Part shown: one piece after another, positions 61,031 to 64,000 of the stretch
Layout: each line of letters opens with the position of its first letter
How positions within the stretch are numbered: position 1 is the stretch's first letter
Assembly (NCBI GenBank): GCA_013399305.1
Contig: VXAI01000197.1
Coordinates: forward strand, 179,235 to 243,234
Length of the DNA: 64,000 nt
Direction of reading: 5' to 3'
Source of the DNA: Rostratula benghalensis
Taxonomy: Eukaryota > Chordata > Aves > Charadriiformes > Rostratulidae
Made by a program: the position numbers and the translations under genes
The notes under the pieces: generated by a model
Seen by the model: the letters and a program-made list of their open reading frames with translations, nothing else
What the model was told of the DNA's origin: nothing
Databases searched by the model: none

Positions 61031-62313
61031 GGAAACATAACTCACTCTAGGTAAAGGCAAATATGAAAACAAAAAGACAGAAGGGAGGGAGAAACATGTA
61101 GAGAAGAAGATTACACCTGATTCTCTGATGTTACAAAAGTAGTATTTTTGCTGTGCCATATTTTTCCATTTCTGTTTTAAAATTTACTATGAGATAAAGT
61201 TTTATTTTATTTTCAATAGTCATTTGACCCAAATGTTTCATTTTTAAGGTATATTCAGCAACTGTGATTTGATCAAATTCGAACTGACAGTGATGGAAGA
61301 TGTCAGAGCCCCATCCTCAAAACTAGAGAAACCCACTGCTGAATTCCAAGTCCTTGCTCCAAGTGCTGATTTTGTTGGAGCACAAAAGGGAGCAGTTGCA
61401 AACTGGGAAGACTTTTTCTACCTCCATTCTTGCAAAATGATGAGCTGAAACATTCCAAACATTTCAGTTTAAGGCAGATTGCTAATCTAGCAAGTTTGAG
61501 CCCATATTATTAAAATTATAAGAAACTAAACCAAGGTTCTTATATTATGGTGACAACTTTATAGGTTGTTGTGACATTATGTGTCTGTTCTGCTGGAAAA
61601 AATAAAATATGAAGGTTTATTACTATCTTTGCCACAACTGTAGTAATAAATGCAGAAATCCTCACCTAATCGTCACAAAATTATCTTGATAAAATTCTCC
61701 AGCCATACTGATGGAAGCTCCTTTTTTTGTTAAAAATGAACATACTTACTATCAAATGGTTCCAATTAGATCAAGTAGTTTCATGTCTGTTTCATGTCTT
61801 TACCTGCCTTTACCAGGCATCACTTAAAGCAAAGTCTGTCATTTCTTGTGATAAACTAGTGCTGCTTAACAAGCTCATTTTTAACCAAATCAAGCAATGT
61901 TACTTAACTTTTAATTTATCCCCAGTCAAGTAGAACATTTCCTAAACTTGTCTCTTAAGGTAGCTTTCAATATGCATTTTTGACTTCGGGGTTTAAAGTG
62001 CAATTCAGCCAGAAGCAAAGACCTGGCACAAGGCCGTGGACCATGTAAGGCCTATATTGAAGTGATAAAATGCAATAACCTCTTCCTTATTTTATGCACT
62101 GAAGTGAATTCAAACTTCATCAAGGACTTGACCCAGAGTAGTCCATACAAGTCAGCAAAACTGAACCCACCCATGCATAATAGTACTTTTGTATGGAATT
62201 AAACCTGCAAAACCAGAGCTCAAAAGGAGATTATTTTATAAGTGAAACATCTTCAAAATACGGCAATAAATAGAATTGAGACACACTATGTTTTACAAAT
62301 ATGGGTATGAGCA

Positions 62314-62339
62314 TAATCTCCTGTGTCCTCAGGAGATTA
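62314..62339. repeat. Perfect 10-bp inverted repeat (hairpin)
   Basis: TAATCTCCTG (62314-62323) and CAGGAGATTA (62330-62339) are exact reverse complements around a 6-nt loop, TGTCCT. There is no adjacent gene. Confidence 0.9.
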
Positions 62340-62749
62340 ACTTGAAGGTGACTGTAATGTAGGCAACTCCCCAATACTATAGTCCGCCCGTAGATTCATC
62401 CATTCTCATATCATCTCTCTCCAGCAAGACCTGTACCTACCGCAGCAGAGGAAGGAAAAAACTTCCATGGTGTGTTTAATGATGATCATAATAAGGTTTC
62501 ATCTGTAACAGCTGGCAGCAGAATAGAAGAGTTTCAAATAAAAAAAAAACCCTGCTATAATAGGGCTCTTAAGGGAGGTTGTTCTCATGTTTAATTTCTT
62601 TCAAAACATTTTTTTGCTTCAAAAGATTTGTATGAATCTTTGACCACTCAGTCTGCAGAAGTCATTTAATTGTATCTACACCTTGTACCCTTGATTCCTG
62701 CTCTTTTTTGTGTCTTCATCTGCAGTGACATGGCCATCAAATTGAAGTA

Positions 62750-62800
62750 AAAATTCAGCAAAGCACTTAGATGTAAAGTTCAGGAATCAAAGCTTCAGGC
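62750..62800. repeat. Possible relic of a dispersed sauropsid repeat (AGCAAAGCACTTA arm)
   Basis: ATTCAGCAAAGCACTTAGAT followed by GTAAAGTTCAGG resembles ATTCAGCAAAGCACTTAAGC...TTAACTTTAAGCA, one arm of the same dispersed palindromic family as near 61 kb. It is short but specific. Confidence 0.4.
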
Positions 62801-62890
62801 TGATGGAAGTGATTCAACTGGCTGACTCTCATTAAATGCTTAGAGAAAGAGAGTTGTGCTTCTTTAAATAAACTGTCCTTTAGGCAATAG

Positions 62891-62913
62891 AACAACAACA
62901 ACAACAACAACAA
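62891..62913. repeat. (AAC)7 microsatellite
   Basis: Seven perfect AAC units plus AA. It is likely to be polymorphic. Confidence 0.95.
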
Positions 62914-63782
62914 AGGAAAAAAATGCTCCAGTCTTCAGCATTTTCTTTCCAAAAAAGAAAACAGAGCAACTTATGTCAATGCACAGTACCTATCAGCTTG
63001 AGCAGATCAGAACTGAAGGATAAAAATATTTTTTGCTTTTGATAAATGATTTTTTAAAGGATAAGGGTTTTTCATTTTTATATACAGAGAACAGGAGGAA
63101 AAGGGAATGGAAAAAAAGACGTCAGTAAGCAAGATGGAGCTTGTGGTTAGAAAGGAGGAACAGGAGGGAGGATGTATTTATTTCCCAGTTCTGATGAGGC
63201 TCTAGTATATGAAATGTTAAAACAGATGATACTTAATGATCTTGTTTGAAGCCAGGTGTAGACATCTACAACCTTCATAATCTGCACACTGTCTAGTCAA
63301 TAGGCCATTTTTAAGTCTGCTTGAATTATCTAAAGTACCTTCCTATTTAGTCCAAAATTTTCTCAGGCTCTTATACCCAAAGTACACTGGGAAAATAAGC
63401 ATCTCTCTTTTATTTAAAGCTATATAAGTAAATCCAAAGAGCCACCAGTATTCAGTCCCTTTCCCATGACAAGGCCTACAACTAAAGCCGTCTGTAGGGG
63501 AATTAAAGATCCTACCCACTTTCTTATGACCATCCTACCAGAAAAGAAGAGCCCTCTGCATGAGCTGCATCTCAAGCATCCCATACAAGAACTGTAATTT
63601 GCACAAGGGAAGAAAACATGCTTCAGTCCTTCAGCTGAAGGGACATGGAGGTTCCATAGGGAGCTGCAAGAGCAACCTTCACTCCAGCTTAAAACTTAAC
63701 TCGGTTTGTCCTGGAAAACAGGCAGTCTGAGTGGCTGTGGAGTTATTGACGCTTAGGTGTTCATGACTAAACTCAGAAAAAC

Positions 63783-63832
63783 TTAGGCAGGTAGAATCCC
63801 ACCCATAAATTAGGCAGACTGAATCCCACCCC
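63783..63832. repeat. Imperfect 27-bp tandem duplication
   Basis: TTAGGCAGGTAGAATCCCAC and TTAGGCAGACTGAATCCCAC begin 27 bases apart (63783 and 63810) and each continues into CC. A minus-strand open frame across it reads a repeated GWDS.CL pattern, which only reflects the DNA repeat. Confidence 0.85.
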
Positions 63833-64000
63833 AAAGGCTGTAAATTCTTGTTCCAGGTCTTCAAAAAACATAGCAACTCCTCAGAGACCAAGACACTTCC
63901 AGGGAATTTTGCATAACCCCACTGAGTTATGAGTTATGAGTTTCGGAGTCTGAAAATACTTGTCACCTCCATGGCATGAGACAAGAGAGTACCCATATAT

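Larger units (their letters stand above)
57701..64000. other. Unassigned noncoding interval with ancient repeat relics and simple repeats
   Basis: No gene is recognised. Degenerate copies of a dispersed sauropsid repeat appear near 60130-60225, 60970-61030 and 62750-62800. An extremely AT-rich patch lies at about 60700-60835. A hairpin, an (AAC)7 microsatellite and a 27-bp imperfect duplication are listed separately. Confidence 0.5.

Noticed and set aside
1..64000. CRISPR arrays, operons, ribosome-binding sites or prokaryotic mobile systems
   Set aside because: No regularly spaced direct repeats or compact gene clusters exist. Composition, CR1 elements and splice-like signals indicate a vertebrate genome.

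Overview
This window looks like AT-rich, CpG-poor, gene-poor DNA from a bird nuclear genome. The strongest evidence is six fragments of CR1 non-LTR retrotransposons. They carry degenerate CR1 reverse-transcriptase (RT) reading frames, and several still have the short terminal repeats related to ATTCTATGAT that mark avian CR1 3' ends. Other sauropsids also carry CR1, so 'bird' is an inference from the subfamily features, and I cannot name the species. I found no intact protein-coding gene, no recognisable tRNA or rRNA gene, no CpG island and no CRISPR array. The window is best read as intergenic or deep intronic sequence.

Layout. CR1 copies lie at about 0.55-1.81 kb (+), 4.6-5.77 kb (-, with a piece of the endonuclease domain), 20.99-21.73 kb (-, apparently interrupted by a short plus-oriented CR1 tail), 25.01-26.09 kb (-, longest open frame), 42.13-42.98 kb (+) and 56.98-57.70 kb (-). 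All are dead: they are 5'-truncated, frameshifted or deleted, and the catalytic Asp-Asp box is altered wherever it is present. A probable solo LTR lies at 7.83-8.29 kb, with TG...CA ends, a matching 5-bp GAACT flank on each side and an AATAAA near its 3' end. A polyadenylated retrocopy-like 3' end lies at about 10.6-10.95 kb (AATAAA, 12 nt, then 25 A). Older amniote or sauropsid repeat relics are visible near 39.7, 40.5, 60.1, 61.0 and 62.75 kb. A 220-base run of N (12387-12606) is an assembly gap next to a poly-T.

Two short stretches look like possible coding exons on splice-signal and reading-frame grounds: 26953-27111 on the minus strand (159 nt, phase 1-1) and 41992-42049 on the plus strand (58 nt, strong acceptor). 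I do not recognise either peptide, and both are low confidence. Other items worth noting are a perfect AGGTCA DR3 element (15270-15284), three clean hairpins (9.55, 18.24, 62.31 kb), a perfect 30-bp tandem duplication (50751-50810) and a TAAT-rich block near 22.5 kb that resembles conserved noncoding enhancers. I found no convincing undescribed biological system here. The long intervals between features hold unique-looking noncoding DNA.
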